DNA of 64,000 bases from Sphingorhabdus profundilacus (GTDB lineage: Bacteria > Pseudomonadota > Alphaproteobacteria > Sphingomonadales > Sphingomonadaceae), in contig NZ_SDWJ01000001.1 in the NCBI RefSeq assembly GCF_009769755.1, positions 248,001 through 312,000 on the forward strand, in the 5' to 3' direction. Below the pieces are notes generated by a model. It made no database searches. It was not told the origin of the DNA and was given only the letters and a program-made list of their open reading frames with translations. Shown here in pieces: positions 17,654-26,709 of the stretch. The stretch's first letter is position 1, and every line of letters starts with the position of its first letter. Position numbers and translations under genes: made by a program.

Positions 17654-18364
17654 ATGGAAAATCGCATTGTCGAGATTGCGCGCAAAAAAGCGCAGAAAAA
17701 TACGGGCAAAAGTCGGCAGGCTGACTGGAAAGGCCGAGATACCAATCCCGCTTTCTTCGTCCGCACCGATGCCATTCGTCCCCCCACCTTTCCACCTGAT
17801 ATCAAGCTTGAACGACGCAATCTCATTATCGATTCCGGAAATGCCCTTATCATCCCGTTGCCGCTGCGCGCGGTGACACCGGCTGCACTGGCGCTGAAAC
17901 CTGCAAAGCCTGCATCGAAACCCAAAAAGGCGCGCACGGCCGCCAAATCCAAATCCACTACCGCAAAGCCCAGGGTCGCAAAACCTGCGGACCAAAAAAA
18001 GACAGCCAGAAAGGCTGCTCCTCGGAAACCCCGCGCGAAGAAAATCGATGATGTTCGCGCGGGGGCCGGATCGTTGGCGACGGCCATCGCGCCGCCCGCC
18101 ACCGTTATGGCGGCACCTGCTGTCGCTGAAATGGCGATGCCGGATGACCGGACCCCGCTGCCCCGCGCACGGGCGGTTGCGGTCTACAGGAAAAACAATG
18201 TGCTGGATATTGTCGGCTATTGGATGCGGACGCGGATGGCGGACCTTGCCAAGCTGTTCGCGCCGCGCCCCGAAACGCCCAAGCATGTGCCCAAAATGGC
18301 GGATCTGATCGCGGAGAACACCGCCCTGCGTCAGGAAATCGCCCGGCTGCGCGCGCTGCAATAA
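17654..18364 (+). CDS. Lys/Ala/Pro-rich hypothetical protein
   Basis: 236 aa, family not recognised. Residues 1-75 look folded or semi-ordered (NAFFVR-like TNPAFFVRTDAIRPPTF). Residues 80-135 are a low-complexity Lys/Ala/Pro tract like histone-H1-type tails, suggesting nucleic-acid or surface binding. A short ordered region follows (NNVLDIVGYWMRTRMADLAK), and the C-terminus is a likely coiled coil (ADLIAENTALRQEIARLRAL) with heptad Leu/Ile. No signal peptide. It stands alone, with repeats upstream and a convergent gene downstream. Confidence 0.6.
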   Translation: MENRIVEIARKKAQKNTGKSRQADWKGRDTNPAFFVRTDAIRPPTFPPDIKLERRNLIIDSGNALIIPLPLRAVTPAALALKPAKPASKPKKARTAAKSKSTTAKPRVAKPADQKKTARKAAPRKPRAKKIDDVRAGAGSLATAIAPPATVMAAPAVAEMAMPDDRTPLPRARAVAVYRKNNVLDIVGYWMRTRMADLAKLFAPRPETPKHVPKMADLIAENTALRQEIARLRALQ

Positions 18365-18405
18365 AGGCGTCAGCTTGCGCGTACGGCTTTCCCGATGGGG
18401 AAAAG

Positions 18406-18834
18406 CTATCCGTCCTCGATCTGCCCGCCCGCAACCGGCGGCATATGCCGCCCCATGACGTGCCAGCCAAAAAGGCTCAGCCCCAGCATGAACGCATTGG
18501 ACACAAAATCCAGCGCGAGCCAGCGGTTGAAAATGGGCACCTCGAACACGAACCAGTAATTGAATGCAAAAAAGGGCAGCAGCGCGGCCGCATAGACCGC
18601 AAAGGTCCGTCGTTCCCAGCGGCTGAACCATATGAATATGCCGCCCAGCACCGCCTGCGCCCCGAAACAGCCGATCAACAGCGCGCTGGTGGCGCTCAGA
18701 TGCTGAAACGCAGGTGTGATTGTCAGCCGCTCCACTTGATGCGGCGCAAACAGGCACCAAGCGCCCAGAATGAGATAGGGCAGAGCTATAAGGCGCTGTA
18801 TGACCAATGCCCGGGCGGTTTGTGTCGTCATCAT
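18406..18834 (-). CDS. Small four-TM membrane protein, hypothetical
   Basis: 142 aa with about four hydrophobic segments (LIALPYLILGAWCLF, ATSALLIGCFGAQAVLGGIF, FAVYAAALLPFFAFNYWFVF, DFVSNAFMLGLSLFGWHVMG). Short loops contain FAPHQVERL and SRWERR. No catalytic residues stand out, and no named family is recognised; it resembles the small DoxX-like/DUF membrane proteins in general shape only. It is convergent with the Lys-rich gene and lies upstream of ubiG on the same strand, separated by about 130 bp. Confidence 0.6.
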   Translation of the reverse strand: MMTTQTARALVIQRLIALPYLILGAWCLFAPHQVERLTITPAFQHLSATSALLIGCFGAQAVLGGIFIWFSRWERRTFAVYAAALLPFFAFNYWFVFEVPIFNRWLALDFVSNAFMLGLSLFGWHVMGRHMPPVAGGQIEDG

Positions 18835-18965
18835 GATATCTTAGCGATGGTGGGAAGCGATGCAAGCCGCGCCATATTCATGGCCAAATGCTGGAATGAC
18901 GATAAGAGTTCTTGACCAGAAATTGCCGGACGGGGGCGGTGTGACTTTTCACCTATCTGAAAAAA

Positions 18966-19700
18966 TTATCCAAATTTTGCCGATAAGATATAGTTCAGTG
19001 CCTGGTTGCTGCTCAGATGAAGTCCTTTCATCGGTGAAAAGGCGATACCGCGCATATCCACCACTTCCAGACCAGCATCGTGCAGCAGTGCGGTCAATTC
19101 TTCGGGCGTCAGGAACTGGTCCCAATCATGCGTGCCGCGGGGGACTTGCCCCAGACGTTCGGCTGCCTCGACCAGAAACAGGCGCGACGCCGCCGTGCGG
19201 TTGGGGGTCGATAGCAGGAGCAAGCCATCGGGTTTCAGATGGCGTGCCAGTTCGGCGATGAAGGCCGCGGGGTCGGTGACATGTTCGATCACCTCCATCG
19301 AGGAGACGACATCAAATGCGCCCAAGCCTTGCGCGGCAATTTCACCGGCCCGATAGGCGATGCTAAGGCCCGATTGCGCCGCATGGGCCTTGGCGGCCTC
19401 GACATTTTCTGGTGCCGCGTCGACGCCGGTGACGGCCGCGCCCATGCGGGCAAGGGGTTCGCACAGCAAGCCTGCGCCACAGCCGACGTCCAGCGCGCTC
19501 TTGCCCGCCAGCGGTGTCCGTGTCTTGCCATCGCCGCCGAAATGGGCGTCGATGGCATTGCGGATAAAGCCCAGCCGCACCGGGTTCAGCTTGTGCAGCA
19601 TCGCCGAACTGCCCTTCGGGTCCCACCAGTCCGCGGCCAGTGCGCCAAAATGTGCGGCTTCGGCGGCGTTTATTGTCGTTGCGGTGCTTGCCTTTGTCAT
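18966..19700 (-). CDS. ubiG: Ubiquinone biosynthesis O-methyltransferase UbiG
   Basis: 244 aa SAM-dependent methyltransferase performing both O-methylations of the ubiquinone ring. N-terminal AAHFGALAADWWDPKGSSAM and LHKLNPVRLGFIR are UbiG-specific. The SAM motif I is ALDVGCGAGLLCEPLARMG. VSSMEVIEHVTDP and LLLLSTPNRT follow. Length matches the family. It is divergent from lysC with a 54-bp spacer; this ubiG-lysC neighbourhood is common in alphaproteobacteria. Confidence 0.95.
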   Translation of the reverse strand: MTKASTATTINAAEAAHFGALAADWWDPKGSSAMLHKLNPVRLGFIRNAIDAHFGGDGKTRTPLAGKSALDVGCGAGLLCEPLARMGAAVTGVDAAPENVEAAKAHAAQSGLSIAYRAGEIAAQGLGAFDVVSSMEVIEHVTDPAAFIAELARHLKPDGLLLLSTPNRTAASRLFLVEAAERLGQVPRGTHDWDQFLTPEELTALLHDAGLEVVDMRGIAFSPMKGLHLSSNQALNYILSAKFG

Positions 19701-19754
19701 ATCCTGTCCCTATCAGGGCGCCCGATTGTAATATAGCGACTTTGTAAGGTTTTC

Positions 19755-21014
19755 ATGGCGCGCATTGTAATGAAATTTGGCGGCACGTCTATGGCCGGAA
19801 CCGAACGTATCCGCCGTGTTGCCCAGCTCGTCAAGCGGCAAGCCGAGCGCGGGGACGAGGTGGCTGTGGTCGTCTCGGCCATGGCGGGCGATACCGATCG
19901 CCTCGTAAACTTCTGCCGCGAAGCCAATGCGCTATACGATCCGGCCGAATATGATGTGGTGGTTGCGGCGGGCGAGCAGATTACGTCTGGCCTGCTGGCG
20001 ATTACGTTGCAGGCCCTGGGCTGTAATGCGCGCAGCTGGCTGGGGTGGCAGATGCCGATCCACACCGACGACGCCCATGCCAAGGCGCGGATCGGCTCGA
20101 TCGACACCGATGAATTGCTGGCGTCGATGGGCACCGGCTGCATCGCCGTCATCCCCGGCTTTCAGGGGCTGACCGACGACAATCGCGTGACCACCTTGGG
20201 GCGCGGCGGGTCGGATACGTCAGCGGTTGCGGTCGCCGCGGCGGTCAAGGCGGACCGGTGCGATATCTATACCGATGTCGACGGCGTCTACACCACCGAC
20301 CCCCGTATCGTCGCCCGCGCGCGCAAGCTGAAGGCGGTGACCTATGAAGAAATGCTCGAACTGGCCTCGGTCGGGTCGAAGGTTTTGCAAACCCGTTCGG
20401 TCGGGCTCGCGATGAAAGAAGGGGTGCGCGTGCAGGTGCTGTCCTCCTTCATCGATGAAAACGCCCCCGACGCAGACAGCATCCCCGGCACGATGATCGT
20501 GACCGACGAAGAATTGGAGAATGCCCAAGTGGAACGCCAGCTGATCACCGGCATCGCCGCCGACAAGAATGAGGCGAAAATCACCCTGACCCGCGTCCCC
20601 GACCGTCCCGGCGCGGTGGCGCATATCTTCGCGCCGCTGGCCGACGCGAATATCAACGTGGACATGATCATCCAGAATGTCGGCCGCGACAAGGGCGAGA
20701 CCGACGTGACCTTCACGTGTCCGCAAGCGGATCTTGCGCGCTGCACCGACATCTTGGAAAACCAGCGCGACGCCATCGGCTATAACCGCCTGATCCCCGA
20801 CACCAAAGTCGCCAAGATCTCCGTGGTCGGCGTCGGTATGAAGAGCCACGCTGGCGTCGCCTCCACAATGTTCAGTTCCTTAGCCGACCGCAAGATCAAC
20901 ATCCAGGCGATCTCGACTTCGGAAATCAAGGTCTCCGTGCTGATCGACGAGGATGAGACCGAACTCGCCGTGCGTGTGTTGCACACGGCTTATGGGTTGG
21001 ATGCCGATCGGTGA
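19755..21014 (+). CDS. lysC: Aspartate kinase LysC
   Basis: 419 aa, phosphorylates aspartate at the head of the Lys/Met/Thr/diaminopimelate pathway. It starts with MARIVMKFGGTSMAG, the KFGGTS substrate motif. TTLGRGGSDTSAVAVAAA and CDIYTDVDGVYTTDPRIV lie in the kinase domain (1-250), and two ACT domains fill the C-terminus (VPDRPGAVAHIFAPLAD; VGMKSHAGVASTMFSSLAD), so lysine/threonine feedback is likely. It is not in an operon with dapB, which lies at 56 kb. The vapBC module follows after 100 bp. Confidence 0.96.
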   Translation: MARIVMKFGGTSMAGTERIRRVAQLVKRQAERGDEVAVVVSAMAGDTDRLVNFCREANALYDPAEYDVVVAAGEQITSGLLAITLQALGCNARSWLGWQMPIHTDDAHAKARIGSIDTDELLASMGTGCIAVIPGFQGLTDDNRVTTLGRGGSDTSAVAVAAAVKADRCDIYTDVDGVYTTDPRIVARARKLKAVTYEEMLELASVGSKVLQTRSVGLAMKEGVRVQVLSSFIDENAPDADSIPGTMIVTDEELENAQVERQLITGIAADKNEAKITLTRVPDRPGAVAHIFAPLADANINVDMIIQNVGRDKGETDVTFTCPQADLARCTDILENQRDAIGYNRLIPDTKVAKISVVGVGMKSHAGVASTMFSSLADRKINIQAISTSEIKVSVLIDEDETELAVRVLHTAYGLDADR

Positions 21015-21079
21015 AGCGGCGAGGCAAAAAACACGCGATCAATAGAAATCCCAGGCTAAAGCAACCAGCGTTGATCGAT

Positions 21080-21109
21080 TTGACTTAAGTCGGTATATCC
21101 GGTATATAC
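21080..21109 (+). promoter_or_regulatory. vapBC promoter and operator
   Basis: TTGACT at 21080-21085, a 17-bp spacer and TATATA at 21103-21108 form a near-consensus promoter. The start point would fall at or beside the vapB ATG at 21115. Overlapping it are two near copies, GGTATATCC and GGTATATAC (21092-21109), forming an imperfect dyad suited to VapB autorepression. Confidence 0.65.
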
Positions 21110-21114
21110 AAAAT

Positions 21115-21378
21115 ATGAATGCCTCCACTAAAATTTGCGCTTTCAAAAGCGGGAACAGTGTTGCTGTGCGCTTACCCAAGGCTTTTGGTGTGAAGCCCGG
21201 CGATGAATTCGAATTGATCCAGCGGGGAGGTAAGCTTGAATTGCGACCGATCCTCGATCCTGAATATGAAAAAGCGCAAGTTACGGAACTGGTTCGGCGC
21301 TTACGTGCTTTAGGTCCGGTGAAAAATCCGGAGCCTCGTGAACCTATCGAGTTTCCTGATCGTCCCGGACTTTATTGA
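21115..21378 (+). CDS. vapB: VapB-family antitoxin (AbrB/SpoVT type)
   Basis: 87 aa. The N-terminal swapped-hairpin AbrB domain is clear (AFKSGNSVAVRLPKAFGVKPGDEFEL, residues 8-33), then LELRPILDP. The acidic/Pro-rich C-terminal tail (EPREPIEFPDRPGLY) is the part that wraps VapC. No Shine-Dalgarno precedes the ATG, and the promoter spacing implies a leaderless mRNA. It pairs with the VapC gene four bases downstream. Confidence 0.92.
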   Translation: MNASTKICAFKSGNSVAVRLPKAFGVKPGDEFELIQRGGKLELRPILDPEYEKAQVTELVRRLRALGPVKNPEPREPIEFPDRPGLY

Positions 21379-21381
21379 AAA

Positions 21382-21774
21382 TTGGCTTTTTTGCTCGACA
21401 CGAATATCGTCGTGCATATGCGCGAGCGAAACGAGAACATCTTGACCCGTTTCAGCGAGCTGAGCGTGCAGCCCCATATTTCTGTGTTGACGCGGGTCGA
21501 GTTGGAAAGTGGCGTATATAGCCACCCAGAATGGACAGACTCTCGCCGCGAAGCAGTGGATGAGCTCCTGGCAATGTTACCGACATTAAATTTCATGTCC
21601 TCAATGGCCGATGCATATGGCGAGATTCTGAGGCAAACCGGATTTTCCCGACGCAAAATAATCGACCGCATGATCGCAGCCACCGCTTTGGTCGCTGACC
21701 TTACTCTCATCACTAATAATGGCGATGATTTCGAAGACATTGACGGACTGAAATTGGAAATTTGGAAACCATGA
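21382..21774 (+). CDS. vapC: VapC-family PIN-domain ribonuclease toxin
   Basis: 130 aa PIN domain, starting at TTG at 21382. Conserved acidic residues are visible: FLLDTNIVVHMRER (first Asp), SVLTRVELESG (Glu), FSRRKIIDRMIAATALVADLTLITNNGDDFEDI (Asp, then TNN.DDF). Members cleave tRNA or rRNA. It is coupled to vapB by a three-base gap. Its TGA overlaps the ATG of the nitronate monooxygenase gene (ATGA), so transcription from vapB probably reads on into that gene. Confidence 0.92.
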   Translation: MAFLLDTNIVVHMRERNENILTRFSELSVQPHISVLTRVELESGVYSHPEWTDSRREAVDELLAMLPTLNFMSSMADAYGEILRQTGFSRRKIIDRMIAATALVADLTLITNNGDDFEDIDGLKLEIWKP

Positions 21775-22769
21775 CCAAACTCAACCATCTCATGCTTCGC
21801 GGCACCGAATTCCTTGGCTGCCAGACCGCTATCATGTGCGGGGCGATGTCTTGGGTTTCGGAACGAAATTTGGTCTCGGCCATTTCCAATGCCGGTGGCT
21901 TCGGGGTGATTGCCTGCGGGGCGATGACGCCGGAATTGCTGGATGCCGAGATCGCCGCGACCAAGGCGCTGACGTCCAGGCCCTTTGGCGTGAACCTGAT
22001 CACCATGCACCCGCAGATCATGGAGTTGATCGCGATCTGTGCCAAGCATGGGGTGACGCATGTGGTCCTCGCCGGTGGCCTGCCGCCCAAGGGCAGTATC
22101 GAGGCGATCAAGGAATTCGGCGCCAAGGTCATGTGCTTTGCCCCTGCGCTGACGCTCGCCAAGAAATTCGCGCGGTCCGGCGTCGATGCGCTGATAATCG
22201 AGGGCAGCGAGGCGGGTGGCCATATCGGTCCGGTCGCAACGTCGGTGCTGGCGCAGGAAATCCTGCCCGAATTGGGCGAGCAACTTCCGATCTTTGTCGC
22301 GGGCGGCATTGCGCGCGGCGGCTTGATCGCGAGCTATCTCGAAATGGGTGCGGCGGGCGTGCAGTTGGGCACGCGCTTTGTCTGCGCGCATGAAAGCATC
22401 GCCCATCCCAATTTCAAGGCCGCCTTCCTGCGCGCCAATGCCCGCGATGCGGTGGCGAGTGTCCAGATTGACCCGCGCCTGCCGGTCATTCCGGTCCGCG
22501 CCCTGAAAAACAAGGGCACCGAAGAATTCACGCGCAAACAGGTCGAGGTCGCCGCCAAGCTCGACGCAGGTGAAATCGATATGGAGGCAGCTCAGCTCGA
22601 GATTGAGCGCTATTGGGCTGGAGCACTCCGCCGGGCGGTGATTGACGGCGATGTCGAATATGGTTCAGTAATGGCCGGGCAGTCGGTGGGTATGGTCCAT
22701 GTCGAACGGCCGGTGGTCGACATCATCGCCAAACTCGTGACGGAGGCGGAAGAAGCACTGGCGAGATAG
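21771..22769 (+). CDS. Nitronate monooxygenase-family flavoprotein
   Basis: 332 aa FMN-dependent TIM barrel of the NMO/2-nitropropane dioxygenase family, related also to enoyl-ACP reductase FabK. NAGGFGVIACGAMTPELL is the N-terminal FMN region. EGSEAGGHIGPVAT (conserved His) and VAGGIARGGLIASYLEMGAAGVQLGTRFV are the phosphate-binding loops. Start by the ATG inside the vapC stop. It oxidises nitronates or related toxins; true substrate unknown. It probably followed lysC before vapBC arrived, though this order needs comparison. Confidence 0.87.
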   Translation: MTKLNHLMLRGTEFLGCQTAIMCGAMSWVSERNLVSAISNAGGFGVIACGAMTPELLDAEIAATKALTSRPFGVNLITMHPQIMELIAICAKHGVTHVVLAGGLPPKGSIEAIKEFGAKVMCFAPALTLAKKFARSGVDALIIEGSEAGGHIGPVATSVLAQEILPELGEQLPIFVAGGIARGGLIASYLEMGAAGVQLGTRFVCAHESIAHPNFKAAFLRANARDAVASVQIDPRLPVIPVRALKNKGTEEFTRKQVEVAAKLDAGEIDMEAAQLEIERYWAGALRRAVIDGDVEYGSVMAGQSVGMVHVERPVVDIIAKLVTEAEEALAR

Positions 22770-22842
22770 AGCCCACTCTGCCGTCTTTGGCATCGGCGTT
22801 AAACCGTCTTGCCAACACAACACAGTCTGGCATAGCTGCGGC

Positions 22843-23316
22843 ATGAACCACGACTCCCCGCCGGAACTCACAGCTCTCAACCCAGCCTATGTCATAACGA
22901 CGCGGATTGCATCGGCCCTGGGCTATCTACCGTTCCTGATCGGCGCAGGCGCTCTGGAAGTCGCCCAGCTGTTGCCACCGGGCAGTTTTTTTGTTCCGGT
23001 TTTTCTGCTCTATCTGTTCATGGCCTTTGTCGTTCCGAAACGAAAATATGGCCATTGGGGCTATGACATGGGCAGCGACCGGCTGCGGATCGTGCACGGT
23101 TACATGTTTTACCACGATACCGTCGTGCCGTTCGGACGTATCCAGCATATTGATGTCGAGCAGGGACCGATCGACCGTCGCTATGACCTTGCGACCCTGA
23201 CCGTGCACACAGCGGGCAATCACAACAGCACGGTTGCGTTGCCGGGATTACTCCATGCCGATGCACTGGCCATGCGCGAAGCCATTCGCGCGGCAATACG
23301 GGCAGACACGATTTGA
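22843..23316 (+). CDS. PH-domain (DUF304, YdbS-like) membrane protein
   Basis: 157 aa. Two hydrophobic segments near the N-terminus (ALGYLPFLIGAGALEVA, SFFVPVFLLYLFMAFVV) precede a bacterial PH-like (DUF304) domain: RLRIVHGYMFYHDTVVPFGRIQHIDVEQGPIDRRYDLATL. It overlaps the next gene by four bases (TTGA). Pairs of a short and a long DUF304 protein, YdbS-YdbT, are widespread; function in envelope stress or lantibiotic resistance is only suggested in Bacillus. Confidence 0.88.
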   Translation: MNHDSPPELTALNPAYVITTRIASALGYLPFLIGAGALEVAQLLPPGSFFVPVFLLYLFMAFVVPKRKYGHWGYDMGSDRLRIVHGYMFYHDTVVPFGRIQHIDVEQGPIDRRYDLATLTVHTAGNHNSTVALPGLLHADALAMREAIRAAIRADTI

Positions 23317-24872
23317 CCGATTTCGACTCCCAAGACACGAACGGCGAGAAGACGGGGGACGATGGAACAAAGCTGCATATTCTCGGCCTGTTCGTGGGCT
23401 TTGTTACAGGATTGCCGCAGCTCATTTTCCCGATCTTTGCCGCTTTCTTTGGTACAAGGGGAAGTGACAATCCGCTGATCTCCATCGTTGCCGTCAGCGC
23501 GGTTCTCCTGTTCAGCCTCTTTTTCCGCTGGTTGTCCTGGATGCGGTTCCAATATCATATTGGCGAGTATGATATTCGCATCGAAAGCGGTATTGTTAGC
23601 CGCAAGGCGCGCTCCATTCCGTTCGAGCGCATCCAGGATGTCAGCATTGAACAAAAGCCATTGGCGCGCCTCTTCGCGCTGGGGGAAGTTAAGTTTGAAA
23701 CGGGCGGTGGTGACGGGGATGATGCGAAGCTGAGTTTCGTCAGCATCGAAGAAGCAAACCGCCTGCGCGAATTGGTGAAGGCCCACAAGAGCGGACGGGC
23801 GAGGGTCAGCCATAGCGGGCCACTTGTCCCGGACGCCGATCCAGCACCCATTTTTGCGATGGACGAAAAGCGCGTCTTTGTCTTTGGACTTTATTCTTTC
23901 TCGCTCGTCATTTTCGCGGTTCTTGGTGGCCTGGCGCAGCAATTTGATTTTCTGCTGCCATTCGAAATCTGGGATTTCCGCCACTGGATCGGCGCAGCGG
24001 AGGAGCGCGGGGTTACCGTTGATAATCTGAACGGGATAGGCTGGGCGGCCCAGATCTTCTTGGCCTTGGTGGCGCTTGGGGGTCTTGTTTTTATTGGCTT
24101 TGCCACCGGTATCATCCGCACGGTGTTGCGCGAACATGGGTTCCGACTGGAACGCACGGCCAAGGGTTTCCGGCGTCGGCGAGGACTTCTGACTTTAACC
24201 GACGCAGTCATGCCCGCGCATCGGGTGCAGGCGGCGGTTATACAGACCGGCCCGATCCGCAAGCGCCGGGGCTGGCATGGCCTGAAATTTGTCAGCCTCG
24301 CGCAGGACAGCAAGGACGAAACCAATTTCGTTGCCGCGCCTTTTGCGACGCTCTCGGAAATCTGGCCAATTGTTCATGCAGCGATGATAGATGCGCCAGA
24401 CGCCCAAACCCGCTTTCAACGGGGTGCCATAAATTATTGGACAATTCAGATTTGGCTTGTTGTGCCGGTGTTATTGGGTGCGATGGTCGCCCTCATGATA
24501 TGGGCTGACGCCACGGTGTTGCGGGCGATGTCATTACTGCTGATTTTGGCCGTTTTCATGCCCTATCTCTGGATAGATTGGCGCACATATAGCTATGCTT
24601 TGGACGGTAACCAAATCTATGTGAAAAGAGGATGGTGGAACGAAAAGCTGTCCATTGCATCGCAAATCAAGGTGCAGACTGTGGAAATATATCAGGGTCC
24701 GATTACCCGACGGCAGGGTTTGGCATCGGTCAACTTCGGAATTTCGGGGGGCACTTTGGAATTGATCGCCATCCCGCTGGAAACGGCCCAGACCATATGT
24801 GAGAGGGTGATGGATCAGGTGGCGGCGGTGGACTATGCACGGGTTACAGCAAGCGGTTCTCGATCACTGTAA
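23313..24872 (+). CDS. PH-domain (DUF304, YdbT-like) membrane protein
   Basis: 519 aa, the long partner. Three DUF304 modules alternate with paired TM segments: DIRIESGIVSRKARSIPFERIQDVSIEQKPLARLFALGEVKFETGGGDGDD (about 85-145), a second around 270-345 (GFRRRRGLLTLTDAVMPAHRVQA) and a third near 430-490 (QIYVKRGWWNEKLSIASQIKVQTVEIYQGPI). Start is TTG at 23313, within the previous stop. The gene ends 98 bp from the convergent btuD gene, with no clear terminator between them. Confidence 0.88.
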   Translation: MTDFDSQDTNGEKTGDDGTKLHILGLFVGFVTGLPQLIFPIFAAFFGTRGSDNPLISIVAVSAVLLFSLFFRWLSWMRFQYHIGEYDIRIESGIVSRKARSIPFERIQDVSIEQKPLARLFALGEVKFETGGGDGDDAKLSFVSIEEANRLRELVKAHKSGRARVSHSGPLVPDADPAPIFAMDEKRVFVFGLYSFSLVIFAVLGGLAQQFDFLLPFEIWDFRHWIGAAEERGVTVDNLNGIGWAAQIFLALVALGGLVFIGFATGIIRTVLREHGFRLERTAKGFRRRRGLLTLTDAVMPAHRVQAAVIQTGPIRKRRGWHGLKFVSLAQDSKDETNFVAAPFATLSEIWPIVHAAMIDAPDAQTRFQRGAINYWTIQIWLVVPVLLGAMVALMIWADATVLRAMSLLLILAVFMPYLWIDWRTYSYALDGNQIYVKRGWWNEKLSIASQIKVQTVEIYQGPITRRQGLASVNFGISGGTLELIAIPLETAQTICERVMDQVAAVDYARVTASGSRSL

Positions 24873-24970
24873 GATTCAGGCGCAAACCGCGTTCCATGTC
24901 GGCGGCAAGGGTTGATAGCCCCTTCATCCCAATTTGATTGCGATGTTTTTTCGGGCATTTTTCATTTTTG

Positions 24971-25747
24971 CTATGGCGCGATTTTGCCATGAATCAAAAG
25001 CTGTTTTAACCCTTTTTCATCCGTGAAAAGCTGTGCATCGATACCATAAACAGCGGCAAGATTGGCCGACGTAATAACCGAAGACATGTCACCTTGGGCA
25101 AATATTGTGCCACGATGCAGCAGGACCACATGATTGGCATAGCGCACGGCGTGGTGCAAATCATGGAGCACAGCGACCACGCCTTTCCCTGAATCGGCCT
25201 GTTTCCTCAGGAGTGTGAGCATGTCGATCTGATATCCGGGGTCCAGATTGGCGAGCGGTTCGTCCGCCAATATCCATTGCGGTTCACCCGCCAGTACCCG
25301 AGCCATCAACACCCGTGCCCGCTCGCCGCCCGACAATTCGGTCACGGTTCGCATTGCGTATGATGATGTGCCGGTGGCATTTAGCGCATCGGTAATGGCG
25401 GAGCGATCTTGTTTGGACAGACCAAGTCCTGTGCGATGTGGATAGCGACCAAGCGCGACCAGCGCCTGTACAGAAATGGCCCAGTGCGTTTCTGCGCCTT
25501 GCGGAAGCAGGCCGATCATTTTTGCGCGATCTGCCACCGGCAGGCTGCTGACGTCCCGTCCGTCCAGACGTGCCGAGCCAGAATCAGGCTTTAGCAGGCC
25601 GGCAAGGCAAGCCAGCAATGTTGATTTACCCGCGCCATTTGGCCCTAAAATGACGCTGAACTGGCCCTGTTCGAAACAGGCGTTCACGCTGTGTAGAGCA
25701 GGTCGTTCACCATGGGCAAAATCCACATTGTCGCATTGTAATGTCAT
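24971..25747 (-). CDS. btuD: ABC transporter ATPase for cobalamin/iron-chelate uptake (BtuD-like)
   Basis: 258 aa ATPase. Walker A ILGPNGAGKSTLLACLAGLL (residues 33-52), Q-loop LLPQGAETH, signature LSGGERARVLMARVLAG, Walker B PQWILADEPLANLDPGYQ and an H-loop LHDLHHAVRYA are all intact. It powers the BtuC permease, and its ATG overlaps the btuC stop. As the last gene of the riboswitch-controlled operon, B12 (or a corrinoid) is the best substrate guess; the fold alone would also allow heme or siderophore. Confidence 0.88.
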   Translation of the reverse strand: MTLQCDNVDFAHGERPALHSVNACFEQGQFSVILGPNGAGKSTLLACLAGLLKPDSGSARLDGRDVSSLPVADRAKMIGLLPQGAETHWAISVQALVALGRYPHRTGLGLSKQDRSAITDALNATGTSSYAMRTVTELSGGERARVLMARVLAGEPQWILADEPLANLDPGYQIDMLTLLRKQADSGKGVVAVLHDLHHAVRYANHVVLLHRGTIFAQGDMSSVITSANLAAVYGIDAQLFTDEKGLKQLLIHGKIAP

Positions 25748-26709
25748 GCGGCCTGCTTTCGTTTTTTCGAAAGCAGGAACAGGAAAAAGGGTGCGCCAAG
25801 TACCGCCATAGCGATGCCCAAACGAATTTCACTAGGCCCCGGGGTTAACCGGACAAGGCTGTCCGCCGTCAACGTCAGCAGGGCACCGCCTAGCGCGGAG
25901 GGCAACAAGATCACTGAAGGCTGCTCGCCATAAAGACCCCGGATCACATGCGGGATGATCAGGCCGACAAAACCCACAACACCTGAAACCGCGACCGACG
26001 CGCCGATCGACAGGCCGACTCCGAATATAATGATCCATCGCAATCGCGCCATATCAACGCCGATGCTGCGCGCGCCATCCTCACCAATTGTCAGTGCGTC
26101 GAGCGCCTTACCGGTGGTCAGCAACAGCGCAGCGCCAATCGCCATCAAGGGCAGCGCCTTGACGGCATCTTCCATCAAACGGTCAGTGAGCGCCCCCATC
26201 AGCCAGTTGACTATCTCACTAGTGGCAAATGGATTGGGGGAGATGCTGATGAGAAAGGCTGTGAACGAAGCCGCTAGCGTTGATAGCACCATCCCGCCCA
26301 GAATGAATCCGAGCGGCCCGCCGCCTCGCGCGAGTGTTAGCAGTAAAAGGATGCTGATCCCGGCGCCCAGCATCGCACTTCCAAATAGCCCGAGCGGAAT
26401 CGTGTTGAGACCAAGAAATATTGCTGTCACTCCACCCAGCGCGGCGCTGGACGACACGCCCAACACCGTCGGATCGGCAAGAGGGTTACGCAAATAGCCT
26501 TGAAGTACCGCACCCGAAAGGCCCAAAATCGCCCCGATGGCGAGGCCAAGTAATGCGCGGGGCAGGCGAAGTTCCAGGAAAATCCAGCCATTTGCATCAT
26601 CTGCAAGCCAAGCAGTTGGCCATATCCAAACTTTGCCTGCCATTAACGAAAGCATGAATGCACCCGCCGTCAATAGTATAAGAGCAGGCGTAATCCAGCG
26701 CGCTGTCAT
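25744..26709 (-). CDS. btuC: FecCD-family permease for cobalamin uptake (BtuC-like)
   Basis: 321 aa with about ten TM segments typical of FecCD/BtuC permeases. Family marks: LRLPRALLGLAIGAILGLSGAVLQGYLRNPLADPTVLGVSSSAAL near the N-terminus, GFVGLIIPHVIRGLYG and a GPSEIRLGIAMAVLGAPFFLFLL end. It transports the corrinoid from the periplasm across the inner membrane. ATGA overlaps join it to btuF upstream and btuD downstream. Confidence 0.9.
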   Translation of the reverse strand: MTARWITPALILLTAGAFMLSLMAGKVWIWPTAWLADDANGWIFLELRLPRALLGLAIGAILGLSGAVLQGYLRNPLADPTVLGVSSSAALGGVTAIFLGLNTIPLGLFGSAMLGAGISILLLLTLARGGGPLGFILGGMVLSTLAASFTAFLISISPNPFATSEIVNWLMGALTDRLMEDAVKALPLMAIGAALLLTTGKALDALTIGEDGARSIGVDMARLRWIIIFGVGLSIGASVAVSGVVGFVGLIIPHVIRGLYGEQPSVILLPSALGGALLTLTADSLVRLTPGPSEIRLGIAMAVLGAPFFLFLLSKKRKQAA

